Source: Flaccisagitta enflata (lineage: Eukaryota > Chaetognatha > Sagittoidea > Aphragmophora). Taken from it: 64,000 nt of DNA. The stretch spans positions 32,178,001 through 32,242,000 of the forward strand of contig OZ231126.1 in NCBI GenBank assembly GCA_965153355.1, written 5' to 3'. The position numbers and the translations under genes were made by a program. Shown here one piece after another: positions 45,000 through 56,959 of this stretch (position 1 is the stretch's first letter; each line of letters opens with the position of its first letter). The notes below the pieces were generated by a model that saw only the letters and a list, made by a program, of their open reading frames with translations, made no database searches and was not told the origin of the DNA.

Positions 45000-45561
45000 G
45001 TCATCCAAGGATCGCACACGGTCAGCGGTACCCTATGCCCTGCTTGGAGTAATCAAGTGAAGTAGTGGAGTGAGAGGAGGGCAGCGGCCCCAAAGGGCCA
45101 ATGTCCTGTAGGGCACAGGGGTGAATTTCCAGACATCCTGAGGCGGAATTGAAGTCGGGACAGCAGAATTGAGTCCAACAGAGCAGATTCAAGGTTTTGG
45201 GGGCATGCTTGAGGCCTAGAGGACAAACTTGAGGCCTGAAGAGTTGATTTGAGGCCTCGAGGGCGGTTATGAGCTCTGGAGGGCTGATTTGAGGTCTTGA
45301 GGGCAGATATATGGTCTGGAGAGCATATTTGAGCTCTCCAGGGCTAAATAGAGGCCTGAAAGGGCTAATTTGAGGGCTCAGAGGGCCAAAATCAGGCCTG
45401 AGACTGCAGACTTGAGGCTCCGATGGCCAAGGGGGGGGGACGGATGGATGGATGGAAGGACGGACGGACGGATGGATGGAAGGATGGACAGATGGAAGGA
45501 CGGACATCGCCAAATTCCCCCCTGTGTCCCACAGGACATCGGCCCTTTGGGGCCGCTGCCC
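45000..45561 (-). mobile_element. Family B inverted-repeat element, copy 5
   Basis: Tail end GTCATCCAAGG first, inverted repeat with GGGCAGCGGCCCCAAAGGGC, interior array of TTTGAGGCCT(C/G)GAGGGC-like units (about 45,180-45,420), a GGATGGATGGA spacer, and the closing inverted repeat. Confidence 0.88.
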
Positions 45562-46000
45562 AAAAAGCAGAAAACAAGACTATTCCGGCTTGTCTGACGG
45601 TCGGTTAGTTGGCCTAATGAAAAATGCAGCCTTCGCGTCACTGTCCCTGCCCATCAACATGCGACTGGGGTAACAGTGCAGTGTAGCCCTCCACTTTCCC
45701 CTTCACGTAGGTTTCTCTCGTTCTCATACTTGATCATTCTTCTTCCTATCCAATTTCCAATTATTTCGATACAATTTCGACTCGATTTGCCCTTCTTCCT
45801 TTTTTTTTTCATTCTTTTTTTTCTCTCTTTTCTCTTCTCTCCTTTCTTTTTTTTCCTCTCTTTCTCCCCCATGCTAGTTCATCAATTACGTCCAACCGCG
45901 CTTGCGCTGCGGGGAGACTCAAACCTCCCTCAAGACACTCGCTTTTTCAGTGCTCTTCCACCAGCTTTTCTGTCTTTTTCTGCTTGGGCTCTTAATTTCT

Positions 46001-46200
46001 AATCGCGTGCACGCGACTCTACACCCAACTTTGTCCGTCCGTCCATCCGTCCGTTGGTCGGTCGGTCTGTATGTCAATCCCTCACGCTTTTAGATTTTTT
46101 TATAAATCTTATTTCCTTCAGTTATTTCAAGTCATTTAAGAGTATATTCAGTCATTTTAAGTCATTCCAAGGCATTTTGTAAGTCTCGCACGCGACTTAT
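46001..46200 (+). repeat. Family A element with (AAGTCATTT)n interior
   Basis: Head AATCGCGTGCACGCGACTCT, CACCCAACTTTGTCC, CCGTCCATCCGTCC, CTCACGCTTTTAG, then the AAGTCATTT array and a closing CACGCGACT. Confidence 0.8.
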
Positions 46201-46347
46201 TTATTTATTTATTCATTCATTCATTCATTCATTCATTCATTCATTCATTCATTCATTCATTCATTCATTCATTCTTTGTCTTCTTAGAGTTTACATAAAT
46301 TGATCGATTGATTTTAACATTCCTTCCGTCATTCTCTTACTCAATCT

Positions 46348-46397
<50 letters not shown>

Positions 46398-46398
46398 T

Positions 46399-46443
<45 letters not shown>
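46201..46443. repeat. (ATTC)n and (AATC)n tetranucleotide arrays
   Basis: ATTC run at about 46,204-46,275 and AATC run at about 46,346-46,443, separated by unique DNA. Confidence 0.98.
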
Positions 46444-46445
<2 letters not shown>

Positions 46446-46834
46446 CATTAATTCATTCGTTCATTCATTTCTTCATTACTTTTTTTTTCTTTTTTTTTAA
46501 CAATGATGGTTGATTACTGGATTGCTTAAATCCTTCCTTCCCTCGTCCTTTTTCCTCAGACTCTTTTCGAAGCAGAGAGACATCGGTATAAAGCATCAAC
46601 AAAGCATAACCTTGGACTGTGTGGCAATCTGACCAAAACATTCATCCCGACATAACATTTCATGTAGAACTTTTATGCACCAAAATGACCGAGAAGCTAA
46701 AATGGGCTTTAGGTTTATGAGCTCCATTCTGCCCAGTCCCAAGGCCGTGTACGTACAGTCTATTCTCGCTGTCCAGCGAACACTCATCACAACTCTGGGA
46801 TCCAATAAAGCCAGTAACCAATTGCAAAGTGTGT

Positions 46835-47350
<516 letters not shown>

Positions 47351-48213
47351 TAAGAGAGTGGGAGGAAAAGGCGTCTATAAACAAAATTAGTTTTGAGCTC
47401 TGAAAAGCAAAGTGGCTTTCAGAAAATGATACTCCCTCGGTTGAAAGCCATCCTCACAACATAGGAAGCACCATCAGCTTCATCTCAAAAATGAATTGGA
47501 GAAAAATATGAAGATATAATTTAGTGTTGACTGCAAATAGGGTAGTTTGGGAGAATTAAAAAAAAAAGAGTGGCGTTGGTGCATTTGGATGGTTGAGCTG
47601 GTTCTCGGATGGAAGTCGAGCCGAGGTGGGATGCAAAAATTCTATCGCTTGTATTAGGAGAGAAAATGACCACGTTTTGTTCTGATTCCTTTGAAAATGC
47701 AAAACTGTCTCTCCCTCACAGAAGCCTAGATTATGGAGGCTTGCGCTTAGACGCAAAATTTGCATCAGAGTAATGCAAAAACTTCTTATAACGCTATGAA
47801 ACTTATCAAGGAATTAGCCACCCAACCTGCTCGTAGAATAATTATTATTTAATCAATGGAATCTTCCTGTTTGAGATAAAAAGACATACAACAAAAAAAA
47901 CTGAGTTTGCATGGGCAGATATTTTGAGGGAGAAATGTGTCTTAAAACTACAATGGTAATGAGTGAATTGGGTGATAAATGATAGAATTTCGGTGATGTG
48001 ATGGTTTGGTCATTTGCATTTGCTCATTAGAAATATTAAATTTGCATTGAAAATTGGATGACCAAAAAAACAAGAACATAGCGCGCTCAGGAACACCAAA
48101 AGTCCTTGAAAATGTCAGTTTCAGCTCCAATTTGCAGATTTAGAATGTCCAACCGAGTGGACTTGAATTTATTGTTCAAAGAAACAACTTGTTTCTAACT
48201 TCATTTCTGCGTA
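47351..48213. other. Unassigned AT-rich sequence
   Basis: No gene or repeat partner recognised. Confidence 0.5.
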
Positions 48214-48653
48214 CACTTTTTTTTTTTTATAAGAACATCATTTTTTTTTTCGAAGGCTTCATGTTCTTATTTTTGAGGCCAAATGAAGCCTTTAACATTC
48301 TTAGAGCGTTCTTAATCTAAAGTACTATATTAACTATAAGGAACCTTATAATATACTATTATTTGATTATATCAAATATATTTTTATTGAATACTATTAA
48401 AACAAATGCTAAACATTAATGTATGGGGATATTTTCTTGATTTTTATATAAGAAATTAAAGAATTTTATCTTAATTATTCTAAAATGTTAGTGTTTTGTT
48501 AATGTTTGTTAAATGTTACTTTAAACGAAATTTTTTTCTTAAGATTTCAAGCCTTTGTATGTTCTTAAGATGTTCTTAATTTTGGGGCCATTCGAAGCCT
48601 TGATGTTCTTATAAACTAGGTTCTTATAAACTAGGTTCTTATAAAAAAAAGTG
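48214..48653. mobile_element. TA-flanked MITE, copy 2 (440 bp)
   Basis: Ends CACTTTTTTT / AAAAAAAGTG, with TA on both sides (48,212-48,213 and 48,654-48,655). Subterminal TTATAAGAACA and GAAGCCTT motifs show kinship with 27,342-27,717. Confidence 0.75.
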
Positions 48654-48804
48654 TATTTGATCTGTGAAATATCAGGTATACCAGTAACGGTGGCTGTCGC
48701 CGTGAGGAAAAAAGTCGTAAGCATTGGTCACTTTTCACCAAGCTTTTATCTTCAGTCCCTGTCCTTTTTTTATTTGTTAGGTCAAATCAAGAGCAATTGT
48801 ATGT

Positions 48805-48819
48805 GTTGTATGTATGTAA

Positions 48820-48850
<31 letters not shown>

Positions 48851-48885
48851 TGTATGTATGTATGTATGTATGTATGTATTTATGT
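48805..48885. repeat. (GTAT)n microsatellite
   Basis: About 17 copies of GTAT. Confidence 0.97.
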
Positions 48886-48909
48886 ATTGTATGAATGAAA
48901 AATGGAACT

Positions 48910-49320
48910 TAGGCAAATGAGCTAGATAAGCTGAAATACTCAAAATCACTCAAACAGACAACCAGCTATGCTCACTGAAATGTTTTCTGTATTTGCATGC
49001 TCAATCAAAACATTTATTCATCCTGTTTGAAATCAGAAAAAAACTATATTAAATGAGCTAGATGAGCTAAATGAGCTGGAATACTTTAAAACACCCTCAC
49101 AGATGAGCAGCTCCGCTCACTGACATGCTTTCTTATATCTGCTTGCTTAAACATGTATCAAAATATCTATTCATTTGTTGCACTTAAAAAAAAAAAAGAT
49201 TTGAGCTAAATGAGCTAAATGAGCTAAATTGCTCAACACCCTCACAGATGAGCAGCTATGTTCATAAATATGTTTTCTTGTATTTGCATGCGCTAACAAA
49301 CATAAATACACTCCTTTATT
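48910..49320 (+). repeat. Tandem repeat of about 150 bp, three copies
   Basis: Each copy has AAATGAGCTAGATAAGCTG-like text, CACTCAxACAGA(C/T)(A/G)A(C/G)CAGCT, and TTTTCT(T/G)xTATxTGCATGC. Starts near 48,913, 49,050 and 49,200. Confidence 0.8.
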
Positions 49321-49387
49321 GATCCTACTTAAAATTATAAAAATTTAAAAAAATTCAATTTACATTTGTACATTAATCCTTAAAAAT

Positions 49388-49629
49388 TCATAGCAAAAAA
49401 AATATTTGTTGTAGAGCATTCTGCTTTGCTCCAGATAAAAGAGAACTATCAAATTTACTATCCCTATCAATTTCGTTTGAGGGACCAATCAGCCCTAGAA
49501 GATGCCCAACTGTCTCATAAGAAAATGAAAACCCTGTTTCTCTCAAATATGTCAAAAAGTCAAAGACTGACTTCGACTTTTTTCCCGACAAAATAGTTTC
49601 TAACATAAACCATGGGGGAAGAGGAGAAA
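49388..49629 (-). pseudogene. Short coding-like fragment, unidentified
   Basis: The minus strand is open for about 78 codons to TGA at 49,388-49,390. The amino-acid order reads like a real protein: WFMLETILSGKKSKSVFDFL, then a hydrophilic helix and SSLLSGAKQNALQQIFF. The first possible ATG is at 49,606. A TGA closes the frame upstream at about 49,640, so there is no room for a longer exon without splicing. I do not recognise the family. It could be a terminal exon or a gene remnant. Confidence 0.25.
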
Positions 49630-49644
49630 GAGGTCAAAATCCTT

Positions 49645-49710
49645 TGGAAAGGGTGGATGTCCTGTCGGACTCAGGGGTGAATTTCCAAACGTCCCCCCGT
49701 TGGCCATAAG
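49645..49710 (+). repeat. Family B fragment
   Basis: GATGTCCTGTCGGACTCAGG and GTGAATTTCC match the left end of B; the remainder is missing. Confidence 0.6.
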
Positions 49711-49997
49711 GGCCTCAAATCCAAAGAACATATAGAATCTGATTCAATCAACACAATTTGCCCTGAGCCGTTCCCCGTACTTCCAGAACTGGTTTCTTTT
49801 TTTTTTCAAAATCGTTTTATCAAGAATGATTTTAAACTTTGAGGGAGCAGAAAACAGGTTATTCATTGAATAGCTCAATTTCTTTTTTTATACATCTCAT
49901 TCCCTTCTTCCCTCGGCCACGTGATCTTCCTCCTCTTCCCTCTCCTCCTCCTCCTATCTCTCCTGTATATTCCTTTAACTCTTCCTCTATCTTTCTA
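49711..49997. other. Unassigned sequence
   Basis: CT-rich at 49,885-49,980. No gene recognised. Confidence 0.5.
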
Positions 49998-50862
49998 GGC
50001 AGCAGCCCAAAGGGCTGATGACCTGTAAAACACAAGGGCAAATTTCATATGTACATCCTTACTACAACTGTCTGTCTTCTCTGACTCAGACACCCCTCCT
50101 ACCTTTTCCTTGGCTGTGAAGAAATTTACACTGTGTTTTACAAGACATAAGCCCTTTGAGGTTGCTGCCCACTGTGCTTTTAAAACAATTCTGAGTGAAA
50201 AGTCATATAACTGTGGGTTTTTCTGCATTTTTGAGCAGTATTAGGGTGTAAGAGCATGTAACTAGCAAAAACAAAATCATTCCCTGAGCGCTTTTTGAGT
50301 GATCTTCAAAATCAGAAAAAAATAGACCTATTTTCAATGCATATTCTTCTGGGATGTGTTGACTAAATTCCTGAAATACATATTGTTAATCTATGCAAAA
50401 TTCCCTTTCATTTGATAGGTCGCACTCTATATTTTTGCAAAAAATTGAAATTTTCATTTTTTGAGTTACCGTTACAAAAAAGTAACGGTGGCTCAAAATA
50501 TGAAAACCTAATATCTATATAAAACCATATAGTGTGACCTATCAAATGAAAGGAAATTTTGTATAGAATAAAAATATGGAATCAAAAAATGAGTCAATAC
50601 AATTCATTAGAATTTGCATTAAAGATAGGTTTAATTTTTTTTTATTTTGAAGATAATTCAAAAAGCGCTCGGGGAATGATTTTGTTTTTGCTAGTTACAT
50701 GCTCATACACCCCAATACTGCTCCAAAAGGCAGAAAAACCCACAGTTATATGACTTTCCACTGAGAATTTTTTTAAAAGCACAGTGTGCCCTGCTCGCAT
50801 CCAACCTCTTCTGCTGATATACCTCAGGCAGGGCATCGGGTACTGCTGACCATGTTCAATCC
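49998..50862 (+). mobile_element. Family B element, copy 6, short and interrupted
   Basis: Left end 49,998-50,050 and inverted right end 50,105-50,169, with almost no array between. The tail resumes at 50,791 (CTGCTCGCATCC, GGGCATCGGGTACTGCTGAC). A palindromic element is inserted at the junction of right end and tail. Confidence 0.8.
50170..50786. mobile_element. 617-bp near-palindromic element in family B, TGCC duplication
   Basis: Both ends read CACTGTGCTTTTAAAA inward, and the arms pair almost to the centre (GTTACCGTTAC / GTAACGGT near 50,465-50,495). TGCC occurs at 50,166-50,169 and 50,787-50,790. Removing the insert and one TGCC restores the family B text GCTGCCCTGC. A 4-bp duplication with CACTG ends suggests the CACTA/Chapaev group, but this is inference from ends only. 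Confidence 0.82.
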
Positions 50863-51179
50863 ATCACACAAAATTTTTATCGGACTTGAGAAAGTCGGTT
50901 TAAATGAATCATTTATCCGCGAGCATCATTTTACTGCAAAGATTCAGTTCGGAATTTCAATTTTTTTCTTTTTATTTCCTCAATTTCTTTACTATTACGA
51001 GTTTTAAGGGAAGAACACTTGTAAGTCGAGGAGAAAGATGTTAGCTACAAATGGACACCGCGTGAACCAGGTGAGATGAATATTGAACAATTCCAAGAGT
51101 TCAGCAAATGATATTCCAAACAAACAAAATGGATATCCACTTAAAAAAGGTATAATTTGATGTTTATCTTAGATGAAAA
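50863..51179. other. Unassigned sequence
   Basis: No feature recognised. Confidence 0.5.
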
Positions 51180-51850
51180 CGACAATAATGAGGGAGAAGA
51201 ACGACAACGATGAGGGAGAAGAACAACAACGATGAAGGAGAAGAGTGATGGCGATGAAGGAGATGAGTGTCGGCGATGAAGGAGAAGAACGACGACGATG
51301 AAAGGGAACAACAACGATGATAAAGGAGAAGAACAACGACAAAGGGGAAGAACGACGACGATGAGGGAGAAGAACGACGACGACGAGGGAGAAGAACAAC
51401 AATGAGGGAGAAGAACAACGATGACGAGGGAGAAGAACAACGACGACGAGGGAGAAGAACGATGACGACGAGAGAGAAGAACAACGACGACGAGGGAGAG
51501 GGAGAAGAACGACGACGATGAGGGAGAAGAACAACGATGATGGAGAAGAACCACGACAATGACGGAGAAGAACCACAACAACGAAGGGGAAGAACGAAGA
51601 CTGTGAAGGGGAAAAACGACAACAATGTAGGCGAAGAACAACGATGACAAAGGAAAATAACACTGATGAAGTTGAAGAACAACAGCGATGAAAGGGAAAA
51701 ACAATGACAATGAAGGGAAAATACGATGGTGAAGGAGAACGACAACAATGAAACGATGGAGAAGAACAATGATGATGAAGAAGAAGAACAATGAAGATGA
51801 AGGAGAAGAACAATGAAGATGAAGGAGACAAACAATGTAGATGAAGGAGA
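51180..51850 (+). repeat. Purine-rich minisatellite 'gaagaacgacgacgatgaggga'
   Basis: Irregular units of roughly 18-24 bp over about 670 bp, decaying to the right. Almost all pyrimidines on the plus strand are single C or T, giving long Ser/Val/Phe-rich frames on minus that are artefacts. Confidence 0.93.
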
Positions 51851-52239
51851 CAAACAACGAAAAGAGGAACAAAAAAGGAAAAGAAAAAAGACAATGACGA
51901 AAAATAATGATAATAGAGCAGAAGGACGATGATGGAGACGAACTCAGCACAACAAGAAGTGCAACAACAATAGAAAAAAAATGATCAAATGAAACCTGAT
52001 ATTTATACTTAAACATTTTTTTTTCAAATTATTGTAAAAACTTGGTTTCTTGTACATGGATGTCAAATTTAAAAAACTTATCTTATGAATCTTATCTTCT
52101 CAAATGCTTCATCTTTTTTTGTTTAACGCCTTTAGCTGAGGCCCTTACGCCATGCCATGACTAAGTTAAAAAGGTCAGTTTGCGACTGCTTTGAGCAGTT
52201 AGGTTGATGTGACCGTCATTAGGTTGATGAGACCACACC

Positions 52240-52905
52240 TTGGTTACGGGAGTCACGAATAGGTCTCCTAGGCCAAGATTTGGTCGCTCAGGGCCCGATT
52301 AGGTCGCTCAGGCCCCGATTAGGTCGCTCAGGCCACTATAAGGTCACTCAGGCCGCAATTAGGTCTCAAAAAGACGCTTAGGTCTCAATATGCTCGCTGA
52401 GGTCGGACTAGGTCGTTGAGGCTGGGATTAGGTCGTTGAGGCCAGAATTAGGTCGTTGAGGCTGGGATTAGATTGTTGAGGCTGGGATTAGGTCGTTGAG
52501 GCTGGGATTAGGTCGTTGAGGCTGGGATTAGGTCGTTGAGGCCGGGATTAGGTTGTTGAGGCCGGGATTAGGTTGTTGAGGCCGGGATTAGGTTGTTGAG
52601 GCCGGGATTAGGTTGTTGAGGCCGAGATTAGTTTGTTGAGGCCGGGATTAGGTCGTTGAGGCCGGGATTAGGTCGTTGACGCCGGGATTAGATTGTTGAG
52701 ATCAAAATTAGGGCGTTTTGACCAGGATTAGGTTGTTGAGGCAGGGATTAGGTGGTTGAGACCCCTATAGGTCGTTTAGGCCGGGATTAGGTCGTTTAGG
52801 CAAAGATTAGGTCATGGAGGTTGGAATTAGGTCATCGAGGCCGGGATTAGGTCATTGGGGCCGTGATTAGGTTGTTTAGGCCGGGATTTGGACCTTCGAG
52901 GCCGT
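52240..52905 (+). repeat. 20-bp minisatellite
   Basis: Unit ATTAGGTCGTTGAGGCCGGG, about 30 copies, most regular at 52,420-52,700. It resembles no telomere repeat, since TTAGG is always followed by TCG or TTG. Confidence 0.95.
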
Positions 52906-53405
52906 GACATGTGGCGATAATGTGATACGTGTGGCTGTAACACATCAAACACCATTGTAATTCAAAAACGTTAAAAGATCAAATTTTCATTCTATAAAAA
53001 AATGTTCAATGTGATTATCGCCAAAGTTATTGCTTGATCGCTGTACAACTAACTCAGGATAAGTCAAGGAGTTGGATGGTCATTCAAGCAAAATTTCAGA
53101 ATATTTCATAGAATATTATCAAAACTGTACTAGTTCGAAATATTTTGGTGGGTGACTGGTAGGGCTGGTCTGACTTCTTAAAAGTTTCTGAAATTTCAGA
53201 TTATAGAAGACAAGGTCAAATGATGTTACCATGCAAAAAATCAAGTCAATCGGTCAATGCGTCTCTGAGTTGTGGCCTTTCAAAGTATAGATGAAATACG
53301 TCACGATGCTTTCAATTCTAATCAGCGGGCAGGACGATCGGCGCGTTTTAGATCTGAAACTTGATCATTAAGAATCAATAAGCTTTTACATCGTCAACTT
53401 GTCAG
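52906..53405. other. Unassigned sequence
   Basis: No gene recognised. Confidence 0.5.
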
Positions 53406-53407
53406 AC

Positions 53408-53480
53408 TGGCACCTTGGCCTATTGGTTAAGACACAAGACTTGCTTTAACGCGGTCACCAGTTCGAATCCGAGAAAGGTC
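53408..53480 (+). tRNA. tRNA-like sequence (tRNA-derived repeat or pseudogene)
   Basis: A-box TGGCCTATTGGTTAAGAC and B-box AGTTCGAATCC lie about 33 bases apart, as in a class I tRNA. The T-stem (ACCAG / CCGAG) does not pair well and the ends do not close a full acceptor stem. It is probably a SINE head, with the following sequence to about 53,640 as its body, or a decayed tRNA. No anticodon can be assigned safely. Confidence 0.5.
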
Positions 53481-53640
53481 CCCTTTTTGAAATCAAAGGT
53501 TTCAGTTGAAGTGGATAAGAAAGGGTGAAGGGGAGCCACGTGACAGGAAAAAGGTGGCAACAAGGGTGCGCAAATATCAAAGAACGGTAAAGGAACAATA
53601 ATTAAAGGCATATTTGCCTTAATGAATTTGATTCAAATTC

Positions 53641-54525
53641 TGAACCCGGCAAATGAAATTACCAATGCTTTAGATGACTCGTTTTCTTTTGACTTCTCTT
53701 TCACTCAATGCTCTGTTGCATATTGACCTTCTTTTCTGTTATACCACTTGGATAAAAAAAAAAGACGCACCTATTCATTGATTGATAAAATAGATATAAC
53801 AAATGATTCTAACTATTTCTAAAAAAATATTTTGAAAATTTCTGAATAATCTTTCAATTTAGCTTTATCCCAGGTCTGTATCTCAAACGGTTTAGAAGCT
53901 AGAGCCCTGCAAAGAGAAGCACCAATTTGTGAAATTGCATTGTTACACAGGGTTTACGAAATGTTTTCACGCAAACTGATGCCATTTCTGAACGAAAAAA
54001 GATAGCAATACCAGATTAGTGCCCAATGAAATTAATTTCAAAGGGCTTTCAAATAATCTAAGATTTTACTTAGTTTCATTGAAAATCATAGGCAAAATTA
54101 GCCTATTCAAAATACCGTCTTTTTTTTTATCCACGTGGTAAGTTATTCATATAAAGACGCATATATATTTCTGGCTGGCACTGACGGGAGGTTGGCGGGA
54201 CCATCAATAGTCTGTACGCGAATCGCCCGACGCGTGATGCATCTAATGACCCAATTGGCTTGCTCAGAACAACGTGCCAGAAATCCTGACTCAGGATTCC
54301 ATCTTCCGGTATTGGCCTTATTCATACGTAGCGCATTACTTTGATCAACGACAACATTTTCGACAGATATTTAAGTGTCTGAAGTTGGAACAAATCGTTG
54401 ATTGTTGGAGCAAAAAAAAGAAAAAAAAAAAACAAACCAAAAACAAAAACCAAAAACAAAAACGACATAACTGAATATTCTTCAAAGGCTCTTATTTTAG
54501 CCTGGTAGGTGTTGGGTAATGGGTA
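53641..54525. other. Unassigned sequence left of the hAT-like element
   Basis: No gene recognised. The frames at 54,135-54,344 on both strands show no domain. Confidence 0.5.
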
Positions 54526-54533
54526 ATGTGTAA

Positions 54534-55379
54534 TAGAGGGGGTCATAGAGTGATGTTTTTGGAAAATCATCACAGAACTCCGGATTCTGAGGGTTTATTA
54601 AATGTGCAAAAGAGGGAAAAAAATTTTAAGCCCATAGGTATTGAGGAATAATCCTCCAAAATGCGTCAAAGTTGAGGTGTCAAACCCGCAAAAATCGCCA
54701 AAATCGCCAAAATCGCCAAAATTACATGTTTTACTATTGTTTGTAAATTGAGTTTAATGGTAGTATTGACATTGGAATCATTCATAACATACCTCCTCTT
54801 ACTCTTATTTTATCATAGAATAGTTCAGTTTATCATATTCTCCCATTTAGATAGCTAAAAAGTAGGTCCAATTACTACCAAAGATAGGCGAAAATCATCA
54901 AAATTGTCAAATAACCAGATTCTCGCATTTTTACTTTAGATTATCAAATGAAGTAAGTCCTCAGAATCTTAATACAATCATTCTTTTCTAACAGGATACC
55001 TTTGATAAAATGATTACTTGGTGTCTTTTCATGTTCATATCCCCAAAGTAGAGTATTACCATGTCCATTAAATTCAACAGATTATACAAAGCTTTTCTCA
55101 CTTCAGTGCTCAATCTTCCGCCTCCAGGACTTGCAACCTGGCATAGGTTTTTTACTAAAGTTTTTTTTTGTTTTTTTTATTTGTTTTTTTTAAATTTTTT
55201 TTTTCTTTTTTTTGTTTTTGTTTTTGTTTGTTTTTTAATCAAATTTCCACAAAAATGTGGCGGAATTGGGCCAAACTGATAAAATGTTTGGCGAAGCAAC
55301 TGATTTTTAACCACTTAGGAACAGAAGACAGAATAAATTTCATAGAACAATTGGGCAAATTGTAAAACATTAAACTTTT
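54534..55379 (+). repeat. Left terminal inverted repeat of the hAT-like element
   Basis: Contains a subterminal (AAAATCGCC)n cluster at about 54,688-54,720, CTTCCGCCTCCAGGACTTG, and T-rich tracts. The pairing partner is 56,960-57,828. The low-complexity T tract (55,155-55,240) differs in length from the right arm. Confidence 0.85.
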
Positions 55380-55424
55380 TTTTGGGGGGGGGGTTGGGTT
55401 TTTTTTTCTTTTTTTATCTTTTTT

Positions 55425-55597
55425 AGTCGCGGACAAGCGACTCTATAAGAGGCTTTGTCCGTCCGTCCGTCCGTCCGTCCGTTGGTCCGTCGGTCCGTCG
55501 GTCCGTCGGTGAGCACGAGTCGAAAAGTGGGAAAACGCGCATTTTCGCCCCTGCCCACCCGTCCGCGACTGGTATTGGCCGTGTATCCGGCCTTGTT
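55425..55597 (+). repeat. Family A element inserted in the left arm of the hAT-like element
   Basis: AGTCGCGGACAAGCGACTCT head, GGCTTTGTCCGTCC, GCCCCTGCCCACCC, GTGTATCCGGCCTTGTT. The corresponding place in the right arm (about 56,890-56,950) has no A element, so A arrived after the inverted repeat formed. Confidence 0.85.
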
Positions 55598-55838
55598 AAT
55601 CTAATTTCCACAAAAATGTGGCGAAATTGAGCCAAACTGACAAAATGTTTGGCAAAGCGGCTGATTTTTAACCACTAAGGAACAGTTGAATCATATTGAA
55701 TAATTGAAACATTTTGCTTTGAAAAGAGTTGTAATTTGAGAAGTCAAAAAAAGACTGCAGTAAAAAAGAAGTATCAATAAAAGAGATATAGTAACTGAGT
55801 GGGACCTGTGCAAGATCACCAAAACATCAGTTACTGAA

Positions 55839-56665
55839 ATGGATGAAATGGCAATTGGGCAGAGTGTTGCATTGAATAATCAATTAATTTGCAAAACGAT
55901 CTGCATTGAAAGGATGCAAATTTGAACTTCAAAAGGAGTTAGATCAGCTTCGTAGCTCTGGCCCAGAAGCTGGATCAGTCCAAGAGCTTAGTCTGTGGCT
56001 TCAAAGCTGCTCGATCTTCCCCCAACCTCCTCAGGTCTCACTGATTAAAAAGGTTAGCCAAGATTTGGAAAAAGTGTTGGCCTTTAAGAGGCTAAGGGAA
56101 GATGAAAAAGATCCACTGGCCCGGCTGCCAATTGCTGAAGGCATGCAGATCTCAAAGAAAATGGCGTTCTTTTCACGGCACAATATGCCTGAGGGGAAAT
56201 ACCCAAGGCAAGATGGGTCAGTACCAATCTCAGCTCTTGAGGTATCACTTGGTGTACCCAGCATAAAAATTTTGCGAGCAGTGAGCCCTGAGTATGATAT
56301 GGAAAAGAAGAGGCGCTATGTGGTGCTTGAATATTTACATCCCAACACCACCGTGACTGTCAGAGTTACCGCTCTTGGAGGTCACAGCATCAAAATACTG
56401 GCACGTCCTGGCCACTTCCTCCTGGGAAAAGAGCTTTGCCCTCTTCAACGACATCAAGAAACATGGATTCATCTCTCAGCAGGGGAGGAAAGGTGGGATC
56501 AATTTTTGCCCTAAGGAAAACAAGTATCGCCTTGGTTCAACTCATTCAGTCATACTTGATGGTCTTGGTTACCAGTTCTTTGGTAATCGCTTCTCTGATG
56601 TTGTTTATGGCGTGGGAAAGTGGGAAGGCGACACATGGTCATGTCAAATCCCAGCAAATTCCTGA
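55839..56665 (+). pseudogene. Tpt1/KptA-like RNA 2'-phosphotransferase sequence, frameshifted
   Basis: Tpt1/KptA enzymes remove a 2'-phosphate from tRNA splice junctions using NAD+. Three overlapping plus frames make up one protein of about 250 residues, near the family's usual length: 55,839 (MDEMAIGQ), 55,888-56,514, and about 56,375-56,665. In the middle frame SRHN (56,173-56,184), QDGSVPISAL, KKRRYVVL and VRVTALGGHS match the family order LRH, DGxVxVxxL, KQRF, IRAxQGHS; the RH-to-R spacing (62) is close to that of human TRPT1 (about 59). The third frame has GRKGGINFCP and SVILDG, like the HIHxA and FxD stretches. The SGMR arginine is not visible. Two shifts, no intron and a nearby AATAAA suggest a captured, decaying cDNA copy. 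A spliced gene with tiny introns is less likely. Confidence 0.62.
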
Positions 56666-56697
56666 AATTCACCTTGAAAAGACTTTGAGAAATCTCC

Positions 56698-56703
56698 AAT
56701 AAA
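56698..56703 (+). promoter_or_regulatory. AATAAA polyadenylation signal
   Basis: Lies 32 bases after the TGA at 56,663-56,665, the normal distance for a short 3' UTR. It supports the orientation and the end of the Tpt1-like sequence. Confidence 0.55.
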
Positions 56704-56959
56704 AATCTTTGCAAGGCATTTTTGAAAAATGATTTTTGGATATGAAATTTTTTCAACTTTGTCAAAGGCTTTTATCGGGTAACTTGATTTTATTTTGAAG
56801 ATGGTAGTTGAGGTCTTAGTGGTTAAAAATCAGCCGCTTTGCCAAACATTTTGTCAGTTTGGCCCAATTTCGCCATGTTTTTATGAATATTTGATTAAAA
56901 AAGAAAAAAAAAAGAACCAAAAAAAAACAAAAAACAAAAAAACAAAAAAAAATTTACTG

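Noticed and set aside
51141-52016. 291-codon minus frame rich in Ser, Val and Phe
   Set aside because: It is the complement of the GAAGAACGACGACGA minisatellite, with three overlapping frames open together.
52240-52905. TTAGG telomere repeat
   Set aside because: The period is 20 bp and TTAGG is only part of the unit.
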